A stretch of DNA of 64,000 nt from an uncultured Opitutales bacterium (GTDB lineage: Bacteria > Verrucomicrobiota > Verrucomicrobiia > Opitutales > Intestinicryptomonadaceae), in the NCBI GenBank assembly GCA_900548275.1, contig URJY01000002.1, positions 186,001-250,000 on the forward strand. Direction: 5' to 3'. Below the pieces are notes generated by a model, which did no database searches, was not told where the DNA came from, and was given only the letters and a program-made list of their open reading frames with translations. Position 1 is the first letter of the stretch. Each line of letters begins with the position of its first letter. Position numbers and translations under genes: made by a program. Below are positions 51,965-60,815 of the stretch, piece after piece.

Positions 51965-53023
51965 TTAAACCCCGACCGCCGCCTCAAGCTCGACCTCGAA
52001 AAGCAAGTCGGAACGGCACACTATGCTGTACGACGGAACGTGCGCAATCGCCCCGTTCGCCTTCGCCCAGTCCTCGAAATAGCGGTAGTATTCGGGATGT
52101 CTGCAATAGACGATGCTCCGCACGGTGTCGGAAAAATCCATTTTGCGCGACTCGAGAATCGCGCCGATTACGCGCATAGTCAAATCGACCTGCTTTTGGA
52201 TGTCGCCGACAAAGGCGGTTTTGCCGCCCCACTCTATGCTCGCCGTGCCCGAGACCATCACGCGGAGGCTCGCGGGCGTTTCAAGCTCGACCGCCCTCGC
52301 AAACGAACTGCCGTACTCGGGCGCGCCGCATTGCAGGGGCGATTCCACCTCCGAAACGGCACACTTCCCGATTTTTCTGACGGCAATCGCGCCGCTCGTA
52401 ATCAGCGCGCCTGCGGGGTTGGGCGCGCCTATGCCCGTGCTCGCGGGAAGAAGTTTTTCGAAAATTTTCCTGTCGGAATAGAACTTCGTACGCGCCCTGT
52501 TGAAGTCGTCGTACCACGCAAGGATGTCGTCGTTGTAAAACCACGTCCTTGCGATGTCGGTATACGCAAAGCCGAAAAGCCCGAGTGCACGCTCGAGACG
52601 CTCGAGGTTGTCGATTGTATGCTCGTACGGCTGCGAATTGGGAACGCCCGAAACCACGCCGAACGTGCGGCAGTATTCGAAAAATCCGTCGCTATAACGC
52701 ACCGCCCTCAGACCGTCGGCGGTCGACGCAAATTCGGGAACACAGCCGAAAACAGCCGTGATGTGCGCGCCGCCAATGACGGGCTGCGAAACTTCGTCCA
52801 ACGGCAGAATCCTGTTGACGGGGTACGCCGCGCCGCGCGTGAAATCGGCAACCGCCGAATCCGCAAACGAACCTGCGCAAACCTCGAGTCCGACAACCTG
52901 TGCGGAATTTAGGCGCAGAATTTCCGCCGCCCTTTCGAACTCCGATTGCGCGGCGTCCGCCGTCGAAAACACCAGCGGAATGTGGATTTCTCCGATACCG
53001 TTGTTGAGAAGAATTTTTTTCAT
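51965..53023 (-). CDS. Rid-superfamily / chorismatase-like (FkbO/Hyg5-type) protein
   Basis: A 352-residue protein of two YjgF-like halves. The middle phrase D-I-A-R-T-W-F-Y-N-D-D-I-L-A-W-Y and F-N-R-A-R-T-K-F-Y agrees with chorismatase-type proteins, and the C-terminal strand F-E-V-E-L-E-A matches the Rid fold. A catalytic Glu in E-V-E-L-E-A is possible. FkbO/Hyg5 proteins hydrolyse chorismate to dihydroxy-cyclohexadiene carboxylate or benzoate; whether this one does cannot be told. Other Rid proteins deaminate reactive enamines or imines. It lies alone upstream of hisH on the same strand. The ATG at 53023 follows a typical start. Confidence 0.65.
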   Translation of the reverse strand: MKKILLNNGIGEIHIPLVFSTADAAQSEFERAAEILRLNSAQVVGLEVCAGSFADSAVADFTRGAAYPVNRILPLDEVSQPVIGGAHITAVFGCVPEFASTADGLRAVRYSDGFFEYCRTFGVVSGVPNSQPYEHTIDNLERLERALGLFGFAYTDIARTWFYNDDILAWYDDFNRARTKFYSDRKIFEKLLPASTGIGAPNPAGALITSGAIAVRKIGKCAVSEVESPLQCGAPEYGSSFARAVELETPASLRVMVSGTASIEWGGKTAFVGDIQKQVDLTMRVIGAILESRKMDFSDTVRSIVYCRHPEYYRYFEDWAKANGAIAHVPSYSIVCRSDLLFEVELEAAVGV

Positions 53024-53174
53024 ACAGTCCTGCTTTTCTCGGGAATGGAAGCCATTCCCGCCCCCTTTCAAAACTAATCGAAAGGCAAAAAACAGAGAAA
53101 GTCAATACTTCTAAATCAATCAGTGAAAGTTTTATTGAAATATGAAACAACCCGGAAATTCGGGCGGGCGACAA

Positions 53175-53846
53175 TCAGACGCGTTTTACTTTCACGAACT
53201 TCATCTGTTTACGGCGGAGCGCAATTTCGGTATCGTTTACCTTCAGCAAAACGGGGTCGCCGAAAGGCCCGTCGCGCACGATTTCGACAACCGCACCGGA
53301 AACCAGACCGATACCGGCAAACGTGCCGATTTTCCCGATTCTCGCGCCGACCGAAATGACTGTTGCGGGAACGCCTGCGGGAAGCAGGTCGAGCGTGAAA
53401 ATTTCGGGGAGTTCCGACATTTCGGAAGCCTCCGCCACTGCGGATTCCGCCGCTTCGCCCCTGCCGAGCGTTTTCAAGAATTTGATAAGTTTTCGCATAA
53501 TGCCGTCCTCGAGCGCGTGCTCCATTTTACATGCCGCCATATCCGCCGAAGACGCGTTCACGCCGAGCACGTCGGTAAAGAAGCTGCTCAGAAGCTCGTG
53601 CTTGCGGCGGACGGAATCGGCAACAGCCCTGCCCTCTTTGGTAAGCCTCACGGGCTTGTATTTTTCGTACTCGACAAGCCCGCGTTCGGCGAGCGCATTG
53701 AGCGCGGCGGTTACGGACGGTTTTTTTACGGACATCGCCTTTGCGATGTCGGTGGGTCTGGCAGTACCGTGCTTGGCTTCCAATGAAGCTATTGCCTCGA
53801 GATAGTCCTCAAGATTTTCCGATAATTTCTGCCGACATTCGTCCAT
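53175..53846 (-). CDS. DtxR/MntR-family metal-dependent regulator
   Basis: A 223-residue protein. The N-terminal helix-turn-helix (T-A-R-P-T-D-I-A-K-A-M-S-V-K-K-P-S-V-T-A-A) and the dimerisation helix with metal-ligand-type residues (R-K-H-E-L-L-S-S-F-F, then C-K-M-E-H-A-L-E) are present. A C-terminal FeoA/SH3-like domain (G-K-I-G-T-F-A-G-I-G onward) completes an iron/manganese-regulator of the DtxR class. It is a candidate for binding the hemY/feo dyads 8 kb away, but no such dyad is seen in its own upstream region. Monocistronic. Confidence 0.87.
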   Translation of the reverse strand: MDECRQKLSENLEDYLEAIASLEAKHGTARPTDIAKAMSVKKPSVTAALNALAERGLVEYEKYKPVRLTKEGRAVADSVRRKHELLSSFFTDVLGVNASSADMAACKMEHALEDGIMRKLIKFLKTLGRGEAAESAVAEASEMSELPEIFTLDLLPAGVPATVISVGARIGKIGTFAGIGLVSGAVVEIVRDGPFGDPVLLKVNDTEIALRRKQMKFVKVKRV

Positions 53847-53922
53847 ATTCCAAAGTCTAAATAGAATCGGCTCGGCGGGAAATTGTCAAATATAAACATA
53901 GCAATGCGCGCGCCGTTCGGCG

Positions 53923-53959
53923 CAAAAAAAACGCCCCGAATTTTGCCGATTCGGAGCGT
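53923..53959 (-). terminator. Terminator of the autotransporter gene
   Basis: An 11-bp stem (ACGCCCCGAAT against ATTCGGAGCGT, one mismatch) with a 7-nt loop is followed on the minus strand by TTTTTTT, 22 bp past the stop. Confidence 0.8.
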
Positions 53960-53980
53960 TTGCAAATTCCCTTTTGCGGA

Positions 53981-56900
53981 TTAGAATCTGAACTGGATGC
54001 CCGCATTCAAATTGTGGTAGACTCTGCCCGAAACTTCGGCGGCGTAGTCGGCGTAGACGCGCCACTGGTCGGTGATGTTGTAGCCCAAGCCCGCGCCGAA
54101 CACGCCCGCGTCCCTGTCCATTTCCCAGCCGCGGGTTCTGATTGCCGTCGCGCCGAACATCGAATTTACGTCGTAGCGTTCGTCGCAAAATTCGTGCGTG
54201 TAGAACATTCTGCCCGCAAAGTAGAAGCCGTTTGCAAGCGCGTACGTCGCCTCGATACCCACGAGCGATTTCACGCTTGTGTAGCGGTCGGAGTCGAAGT
54301 GCATGCGTTCCGCGCCGCTCTTTTCGTCGAACGACGGATTCATAAGGAAATTGGCGTTCGCGCCGATTGTGGGCTTTACGTAAAATTCCCTGTCGAGGAA
54401 CGGCTTCCACGCGTAGCGCACGCCCGTGAAGACGCCGACAAGATTCGAGTCCCACTCGGCTTTGCTCCTGTCGACAATGTTCGCTCTTTCGGCTTCGTTC
54501 ATGCCGAATGCGTATGTCGCGCCGAAGTACCAGTCGAAGTTGTCGAAGAACCGCCAGTCGGCGTAGGCGTTGACCGCAAAGCTTTGCGTTTCGGCTTTGC
54601 CGCAGTTGCCCTTGCCCGTCGATTTCGACTGGAAACCGCCCGCGCCCAAGCCCGCGAAGAACTCCCTGTTTACCGCGTATTCGACGTTCACCAAGCCGCC
54701 CGAAATGTAGTCGTTCGAGCCGTCGATGTTTCCGTCGCCGCCGTACGAGGCGAACCTGTTTATGTTGCGCACCGTGATGTTCGCATCGCCGCTCGGACGT
54801 TCCGCATGGTCGGCTGCGGCGAGCGCGTCCGCCGACGAACTCGTGCGGTTGAGCGTGTCGAGATGGATGATGTCGGCAAGGTCCATATTCATACGGACGC
54901 CGTGTACCACAGACTGCGGATTGAGCGCGCCGAGCGTGCCGCCGTTTACCATCGCCACAAAGTTGCGTTTTTTCGCGACCGAAGTGGCGTTCGCCGCGTC
55001 GTCGCCCTCGACGTATTCGAGGTTGTCGTAAATTTCCGCATAAGTCCTTTCGGTTTCGTTTGTGGCAACCGCGTCGGTAAGATACGTGTTCGACTCCACT
55101 TCGTAGCCGACATTGTTGCCCACGTTTACGTACTTGATTTTCGTGTACGCATTTTCGACGGAAGCCAAATCGCCCTCAATCGTGCCCGTAATGTTGTCCG
55201 AAGAAACATTGTGGACACCCTTGAGCGAAGTCGCCGCAGTCAGCGTTCCCGCGGAGTCGTCTGTTGCGGAGAAGCCGAACGCGCTGTCGTAATGGTCGTT
55301 GATTGTATCGCGCAACCCCGCGCCCGAAAGCGTTCCGGCGGAAATTACCGTAGCCGCCGAAGAATTGACGTTGAACGCGCTGCCGATTGTAAGCCTGTTC
55401 GAGCCAGCCGAAACCGAGCCCGCGATTGTCGCAGTGCCGCCGTTCGTAAGGGTCAAGTCCGTCGACGAAACGATGTCGCCGCCGAGCGTGCCGCCGTCGA
55501 GAACGTTTACGTTGGCGTTCGACACATTGACGTTGCCGACATTGCCGACCGTCAAACCGTTCGAAATGTTCGTCGCCGAGATGTCGCCCGAAGCGTTGAC
55601 GACCGTCGCAGAAGAGGAATTTGAAACCGACACATTGCCCGTCGCCGTGCCGATGACCACATCGCCCACCACCGAATCAACGGCGGTTTCGCCGACCTGC
55701 GCGACGGTGAGATTGCCGCCGAGTTTGTCCACATTGAGCGAACCCGCCGAACCTATCGACGCGTTTTGTCCGTCAACGATGTGCACATTCTGCGAAGCTT
55801 CTTCGATTATCGTATCGCCGTTGACTTTGGCGGCGTATACGTTGTCGACCTTGCCGAGCGAAAGCGAATCAGCGGACGTGTCCACCCTAACGTCTTTGCC
55901 TTCGAGAATTATCACGTTGCCCGCCTCGTTGATTGTCGCATTGCCGTCCACTTTCGCAACGCCCACATCGGCGACTTTGCCGAGCGAAAGATAACCCGCA
56001 GTACCTATCGACACATTCCGCCCCTCCTCAATTTGTACGTTTTGCGAAGTTTCATTTATTACGATATCGCCGTTGACTTTGGCGGCGTAAACGTTGCCGA
56101 CTTTTCCCAACGCAAGCGAGTCTGCTGAAGTGTTTACCGTTATATCTCCGCCCTCGACAATCGTTATATCCTTGGCTTCGCCGATTACCGTGTCGCCGTT
56201 TACCTTTGCAACGCCGACATTTTCGACCTTGCCAAGCTCGAGCGAACCCGCCGAACCTATCCTTACGTCCTGTCCGTCTATGATGCGCACACCCTGCGAG
56301 GCTTCGTTTATCGAAGTTGCGCCGCCCACCTTTTCGGCGTACACGCTTTCGACCTTGCCGAGCGAAAGCGAATTTGCCGACGTACTTACGGTTATGCCCT
56401 TGCCTTCTACAATCGTTATGTCGCCCGCCTCGTCGATGTTCGCATTGCCGTTTATTTTCGCAATGCCGACGTTTGCGACTTTTCCAAGCTCAACCATATT
56501 GGCAGAACCGATTGTTACGTTTTGCCCTTCGGATATGCGCACGGTTTGCGAAGCCTCGCTTATCACGGTATCGCCGTTAATCTTGATTGCTTCCACGTAA
56601 TCGACCTTGCCGAGCGTAAGCGAATCCGCCGACACGTTTACCCACACATTTTTGCCGTCGATTATAGTTATATCCTTGGCTTCGCCGATTACCGTGTCGC
56701 CGTTTACCTTTGCAACGCCCACATTTTCGACCTTGCCAAGCTCGAGCGAACCCGCCGAATCGCGCACGAAGACATCCTTGCCGTCGTCGATTTTTACGTT
56801 GCCCGTCGCCGTAATAATGTCGGTTGTGCCGTCGACCTTGGCGACCCTTACCTTGTCGACCGTGCCGAGTGTGAGCGAGTCGACCGACACATTGACAACT

Positions 56901-59206
56901 ACGTCTTTGCCTTCCGAAATTATCACGTTGCCCGCTTCTTCGATTGTCGTCTCGCCGTTTACTTTTGCAACACCCACATCGCCCACTTTGTCGAGAGCGA
57001 GCGAGCCCGCCGAACCTATCGACGCGTTTTGCCCGTCAACGATGTAGACATTCTGCGAAGCTTCTTCGATTATCGTATCGCCGTTGACTTTGGCGGCGTA
57101 CACGCTTTCAACCGTTCCGAGCGAAAGCGAATCTGCGGACGTGTTTACCGTTACATCTCCGCCCTCGACAATCGTTACGTCGCCCGCTTGGTCGATTGTC
57201 GTACTGCCGACGACCTTTGCCGCGCCGACGTTCCCGACTTTGCCGAGCATAAGAGAACCCGCGGAATCGCGCACGAAGACATCCCCGCCATCGTTGATTA
57301 TCACATCTCCCGTCGCCGTGATGATGTCGGTGGTACCGTTGACCTTTGCAACGTTCAGATTTTCGACCGTTCCGAGCAGAAGTTCGCCCGCCGAAACGTT
57401 TATCGTAATGTTTTTACCCTCGGCAACCGTAAGCTTGCCGCTGACCGTATCGACGGTTGCGTCGCCCGCGATTTTTGCGGCGGTAATGCTTTCGGCCGTG
57501 CCGATTTCAAGCGAGCCGACGGACGTCGCAACGGTCAAATCCGCCACCGTGTCGAACTTCATTTTTCCCGAAACCGTGCCGATTTCCGCGCCCGCCGCAA
57601 GGTTGTCGCCCTCGACATCGCCGTTAATCGTGGCTGCGCCGCCGTTCGAAAGCGTAATGTCTTTCGCATTGACGTTGCCGTTGATTGTGGCAGTTCCCGC
57701 AAAATTCAAATCGATATTTCCCGACGCAGAACGAATTGCGAACGCTTCGCCGTTTTCCGCCGTCGCCGAAATTTCCGCGCCGTCGAGAATCGTCAGTTTG
57801 ATGTCGTTGTCGGCCAAAATACCGTCGGCGTCGCCGTTTTCACTCGAAGCCGAAATTTTGCCGCCCACCGTTATGTCGATAGTGTCGGCGTGAATACCGT
57901 TCGCCGTGCCGTTTGTCGAAGAAGCCAAAATGTTGTCGACTCTTCCCAAAACCGATTTTGCGAGAATGCCCGCAGCGTCCGCGCCGCCCGAAACTTCGAG
58001 ATTGCCTACGTTTATGTTTTCGAGGTCGCACATAGACGACACGCCCGCGCCGACGCTTGCAGACGCGAGAATGCCCGTCGCCGTACCATCCGCCCCCGCA
58101 CTTACCTTCATATCGGTTATCGACAGATTCCTGCCGCCCTCGGTCAGCTGAATGCCCGCCGCATCGGTATAACCCTTTACGGTAATCGAGTTTGCGATAA
58201 ACCCGCGCTTGACGCTCTTTGCGTATATGCCCGTCGCCGTGCCCGTGTCGCTTCCCGAAGCGGTGCTTTCGACATTGAGCGTGCCGATTGAAATCGAATG
58301 GATGTCGCCCGCAGTAGCCGCGTCCTTGGCGGCGTTTCCGCCCACCTTTACGCCGAATGCGTCCTTTGCCCTGACAGTAATTTCGCCCGAATAGTTGTTC
58401 TCGAGCGAAACGTCGTCGTCGCCGAGCTGGTTGGCGCGCACGCCTATTCCCGTGCCCTGTTTTGCCGCCACCGTAAGCTTGCCCGAAATGGTCATCGCCT
58501 GCCCGCCCGTGGTATCTTCGGCATTCACGCCCGCAAAGAACGAATCGTCGCCGAGAGTCTTGCCCGAGTCGCCGCCGGCCGTATATTCGCCCGAAATTTC
58601 GAGGTCGGTAATCCGCCCGCGCGATTTTATAAGCCCGAAATCCTTATCCGTATCGATTGACGAAACGTTGCCGAAATCGTAGTATCCGCGCCCGCCGAGA
58701 ACGCCCGAACTTCCCGTGCCCGTCTTGTTGTCCCACAAATACGAGCTTTTCGACACAGTACCGTTTACCGTTTCGATATAGCCGTCGCTTTCAATCCTCG
58801 TGGTATTCGTAAGGCGGTTTCCGTAGAGGTTAAGCGATGACTGGGCGTCGAGAATAAGCGTCTGCCCGCTGCCGCCCATATCGAAGTCGCCCGACGCTCC
58901 CAAACGCGAATTTACGAGCTTGAGGGTCGTGCCGTTCCCCGCAGAAGTGGGTTCGATGTATTTCACCCTAATGGAGTCGGGACTCGTCCAGACGTCTTTG
59001 AGGATGATTGTTTTTGTATCGCCGAAAATTTCGGTAGACCCCGGAACGGTGCTCCCCGGGGTCGTCGGCCCTTCGAGGGTAATGCGGTCGGCAACGCTGT
59101 TGCCTTTGCCCGTGATAACGAGCGTTTCGGAGGACGGGTCGTAGTCGTACGTCTGGGCGTTGAGAACCCCCGCCGCCGCGATTATGAGAGCCGATATTTT
59201 TTTCAT
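53981..59206 (-). CDS. Large autotransporter adhesin with 42-residue repeats
   Basis: A 1741-residue protein with a signal peptide (MKKISALIIAAAGVLNAQ), an N-terminal beta-helix-like passenger, and a C-terminal autotransporter barrel (about the last 280 residues). The last residue is Phe (I-Q-F-R-F). From about residue 575 to 1157 there are about 14 repeats of 42-43 residues with the pattern A-K-V-N-G-D, then E-A-S/G, I-x-x-G, S-A-G/D-S-L, L-G-K-V. Repeat types alternate. They probably form a parallel beta-helix of two coils per repeat. It is a likely surface adhesin, with export by the type Va route. It follows the secreted protein gene at 59350 by 143 bp. Confidence 0.87.
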   Translation of the reverse strand: MKKISALIIAAAGVLNAQTYDYDPSSETLVITGKGNSVADRITLEGPTTPGSTVPGSTEIFGDTKTIILKDVWTSPDSIRVKYIEPTSAGNGTTLKLVNSRLGASGDFDMGGSGQTLILDAQSSLNLYGNRLTNTTRIESDGYIETVNGTVSKSSYLWDNKTGTGSSGVLGGRGYYDFGNVSSIDTDKDFGLIKSRGRITDLEISGEYTAGGDSGKTLGDDSFFAGVNAEDTTGGQAMTISGKLTVAAKQGTGIGVRANQLGDDDVSLENNYSGEITVRAKDAFGVKVGGNAAKDAATAGDIHSISIGTLNVESTASGSDTGTATGIYAKSVKRGFIANSITVKGYTDAAGIQLTEGGRNLSITDMKVSAGADGTATGILASASVGAGVSSMCDLENINVGNLEVSGGADAAGILAKSVLGRVDNILASSTNGTANGIHADTIDITVGGKISASSENGDADGILADNDIKLTILDGAEISATAENGEAFAIRSASGNIDLNFAGTATINGNVNAKDITLSNGGAATINGDVEGDNLAAGAEIGTVSGKMKFDTVADLTVATSVGSLEIGTAESITAAKIAGDATVDTVSGKLTVAEGKNITINVSAGELLLGTVENLNVAKVNGTTDIITATGDVIINDGGDVFVRDSAGSLMLGKVGNVGAAKVVGSTTIDQAGDVTIVEGGDVTVNTSADSLSLGTVESVYAAKVNGDTIIEEASQNVYIVDGQNASIGSAGSLALDKVGDVGVAKVNGETTIEEAGNVIISEGKDVVVNVSVDSLTLGTVDKVRVAKVDGTTDIITATGNVKIDDGKDVFVRDSAGSLELGKVENVGVAKVNGDTVIGEAKDITIIDGKNVWVNVSADSLTLGKVDYVEAIKINGDTVISEASQTVRISEGQNVTIGSANMVELGKVANVGIAKINGNANIDEAGDITIVEGKGITVSTSANSLSLGKVESVYAEKVGGATSINEASQGVRIIDGQDVRIGSAGSLELGKVENVGVAKVNGDTVIGEAKDITIVEGGDITVNTSADSLALGKVGNVYAAKVNGDIVINETSQNVQIEEGRNVSIGTAGYLSLGKVADVGVAKVDGNATINEAGNVIILEGKDVRVDTSADSLSLGKVDNVYAAKVNGDTIIEEASQNVHIVDGQNASIGSAGSLNVDKLGGNLTVAQVGETAVDSVVGDVVIGTATGNVSVSNSSSATVVNASGDISATNISNGLTVGNVGNVNVSNANVNVLDGGTLGGDIVSSTDLTLTNGGTATIAGSVSAGSNRLTIGSAFNVNSSAATVISAGTLSGAGLRDTINDHYDSAFGFSATDDSAGTLTAATSLKGVHNVSSDNITGTIEGDLASVENAYTKIKYVNVGNNVGYEVESNTYLTDAVATNETERTYAEIYDNLEYVEGDDAANATSVAKKRNFVAMVNGGTLGALNPQSVVHGVRMNMDLADIIHLDTLNRTSSSADALAAADHAERPSGDANITVRNINRFASYGGDGNIDGSNDYISGGLVNVEYAVNREFFAGLGAGGFQSKSTGKGNCGKAETQSFAVNAYADWRFFDNFDWYFGATYAFGMNEAERANIVDRSKAEWDSNLVGVFTGVRYAWKPFLDREFYVKPTIGANANFLMNPSFDEKSGAERMHFDSDRYTSVKSLVGIEATYALANGFYFAGRMFYTHEFCDERYDVNSMFGATAIRTRGWEMDRDAGVFGAGLGYNITDQWRVYADYAAEVSGRVYHNLNAGIQFRF
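55735..57480 (-). repeat. Coding 126-bp tandem repeats of the autotransporter passenger
   Basis: About 14 tandem copies of a 126- or 129-bp unit (42 or 43 codons). Three subtypes can be told apart by their centre: A (E-A-S-Q with S-I-G-S-A-G), B (E-A-G with V-N-T-S-A-D) and C (T-A-T-G with F-V-R-D-S-A-G). From the N-terminus the order is C-B-A-B-C-B-A-B-A-B-A-B-A after a divergent first unit. Some units, for example around 55760-55850 and 57010-57105, are almost identical in DNA, so duplication or gene conversion is recent. They are coding and not a CRISPR array. Confidence 0.85.
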
Positions 59207-59349
59207 ATAATTTGCGGGCAGTTAAATGTTGAGTGAGCGCCTATACTAATTTTCATCGGCGTTTATAGCAAATCAAACAATAAAGCGTCAACCCCAAAGT
59301 GAATAAATGTTCACCCCGTGCGAAGCGCAACCGAACGCGTTTTTCGCCG

Positions 59350-60771
59350 CTATTTCAGGGGCTTTTTACGCTTCAGTTTCGCCGAAAACGCCCAATTTGC
59401 AAGGTATTCCGCGCTCGGCTTGATTTTCCCGTTTTCGACTTTCAAAATTCCCTTGGGCACTTTGCCGTTCTCGCCGAACAATCCGTCGAGATGGTGCAGC
59501 GACTCAATCTCCCAACCGTCGGGAATTTCCACTTCGCCGCGTTCGGTTATGAACACGAAAACGATTCTGCCGCGCTCGGGCTGTACCGCCCAGTACACGT
59601 CGGGCGACATATACGCCGTCGGGCTTTTGTAAATGCCGTTTTCGTATTTCCGCATTTCCAAGGGGGTATTGTTCAGGTTCTCCCAAACGGGCACAAGCTT
59701 GCCCAGTTTTATCCGCGCGGGAATGTCGCGGATTGAAACGGCGCGCGGGGCGGTGTTGTAGCCGCCGTAGCGTCCGAAGAACGAAGTCCAAGAGCCGCAG
59801 GTCGCAGCCAGTGCGGCTACGTTGCGCATTTCGGGTTCGGAGAAAATCGACGGGCTTGAATTGCCCACATCCGCGCGGGTGTAGCCCGCCGCCGAAACGC
59901 GTTTGTCGGTTGCGAACGCCGTCGAGCTGCCCTCCGACCAGATGAAGTCGGCTGCGTATTTTTTCGCGTCCGCGCCCTTCGATTTTATGAAGTCGCCGCC
60001 GAAATATTTCAGCCAGTTGCCGTAGATGTCGTAGGGTTCTACAATGAACTTCGCGTTCGGATTGACCGCGCGGGCGCGTTCCATCAAGGAGCGAAAGAAC
60101 TCGAAATAGCCCTCGAAATACGTCGGGTAGTCGTGCCTGATTCCCGCACGTTCGGGCGTTCCGTCGAAACCCGTCCAGTGGGCGAGTGTCGTCTGGCGGT
60201 TGAAGTGTCCGCCCTTTTCTACGAACGCGTTGAAGTCGCCGTGCGGTTGGGGCACGTCCCAAGTAAAGCCGCCGAACTTGAACGCGGGATTGCGTTTGCG
60301 GATTTCCGCAACCTGCCCGAGTATCCTGCCGATAATCGCCTCGTGGACTTTCTTCTGCTGCATATCGAGCTGCAAACTCACCTCGTAACGGTTGAAGTAC
60401 CAGCCCGTTGCCATATTCTGCGGAAACGGTTTGTCGGGAAACGCGACGGCGCAAAGGCTCTCCCAGTGTTCGATTTCGGCGGGCGAATATTTTTTGCGCA
60501 GGTCTATCGTGCGGCGGTACGCGCCGTACTCGGGCGTTTCGATGTAGAATGTCATACCCGAAGACAGCGGAATCTTCTCCATTCCGCTTTTGTACATCAC
60601 GTTTGTGTGTCCGACGTTTTTGCAATACTGCAAGAGTTCGCGCGCGTCCGTGCCCCACGCCAGACCGCAATAGTTGCGGAAGTCCGAGCCGTCGTATTTT
60701 CTTTCGGGCGAAGCGAGAAGCGACGCCGCGAAGACTGCGGCGAAACAAAAAATCGGGATGCGTGCTTTCAT
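59350..60771 (-). CDS. Secreted protein of unknown function (possible glycosidase-like barrel)
   Basis: A 473-residue protein with a signal peptide (MKARIPIFCFAAVFAASLLA). The body looks like an alpha/beta barrel: G-H-T-N-V-M-Y-K-S-G, F-K-F-G-G-F-T-W-D-V, Y-P-T-Y-F-E-G-Y-F-E-F, K-F-I-V-E-P-Y-D-I-Y and D-F-I-W-S-E-G. A beta-rich C-terminal end follows. I do not recognise a named family. Acidic residues in V-E-P-Y-D and W-S-E-G could be catalytic. It is on the same strand and upstream of the autotransporter gene, but a 143-bp gap makes a separate promoter possible. The start at 60771 is chosen for the signal peptide. Confidence 0.65.
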   Translation of the reverse strand: MKARIPIFCFAAVFAASLLASPERKYDGSDFRNYCGLAWGTDARELLQYCKNVGHTNVMYKSGMEKIPLSSGMTFYIETPEYGAYRRTIDLRKKYSPAEIEHWESLCAVAFPDKPFPQNMATGWYFNRYEVSLQLDMQQKKVHEAIIGRILGQVAEIRKRNPAFKFGGFTWDVPQPHGDFNAFVEKGGHFNRQTTLAHWTGFDGTPERAGIRHDYPTYFEGYFEFFRSLMERARAVNPNAKFIVEPYDIYGNWLKYFGGDFIKSKGADAKKYAADFIWSEGSSTAFATDKRVSAAGYTRADVGNSSPSIFSEPEMRNVAALAATCGSWTSFFGRYGGYNTAPRAVSIRDIPARIKLGKLVPVWENLNNTPLEMRKYENGIYKSPTAYMSPDVYWAVQPERGRIVFVFITERGEVEIPDGWEIESLHHLDGLFGENGKVPKGILKVENGKIKPSAEYLANWAFSAKLKRKKPLK

Positions 60772-60815
60772 ATGAAAGAATCTACGCGCATTCCGATTTG
60801 TGTCAAGAACAAAAA

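Noticed and set aside
55735..57480. Regular repeats of about 126 bp resembling a CRISPR or satellite array
   Set aside because: The repeats are in frame within one long open gene, diverge at the DNA level while keeping protein pattern, and have no short palindromic repeat with unique spacers. They are coding repeats.
53960..58291. Several long plus-strand frames opposite the autotransporter gene
   Set aside because: They mirror the repetitive minus-strand gene and encode low-complexity sequences without domains or start signals.
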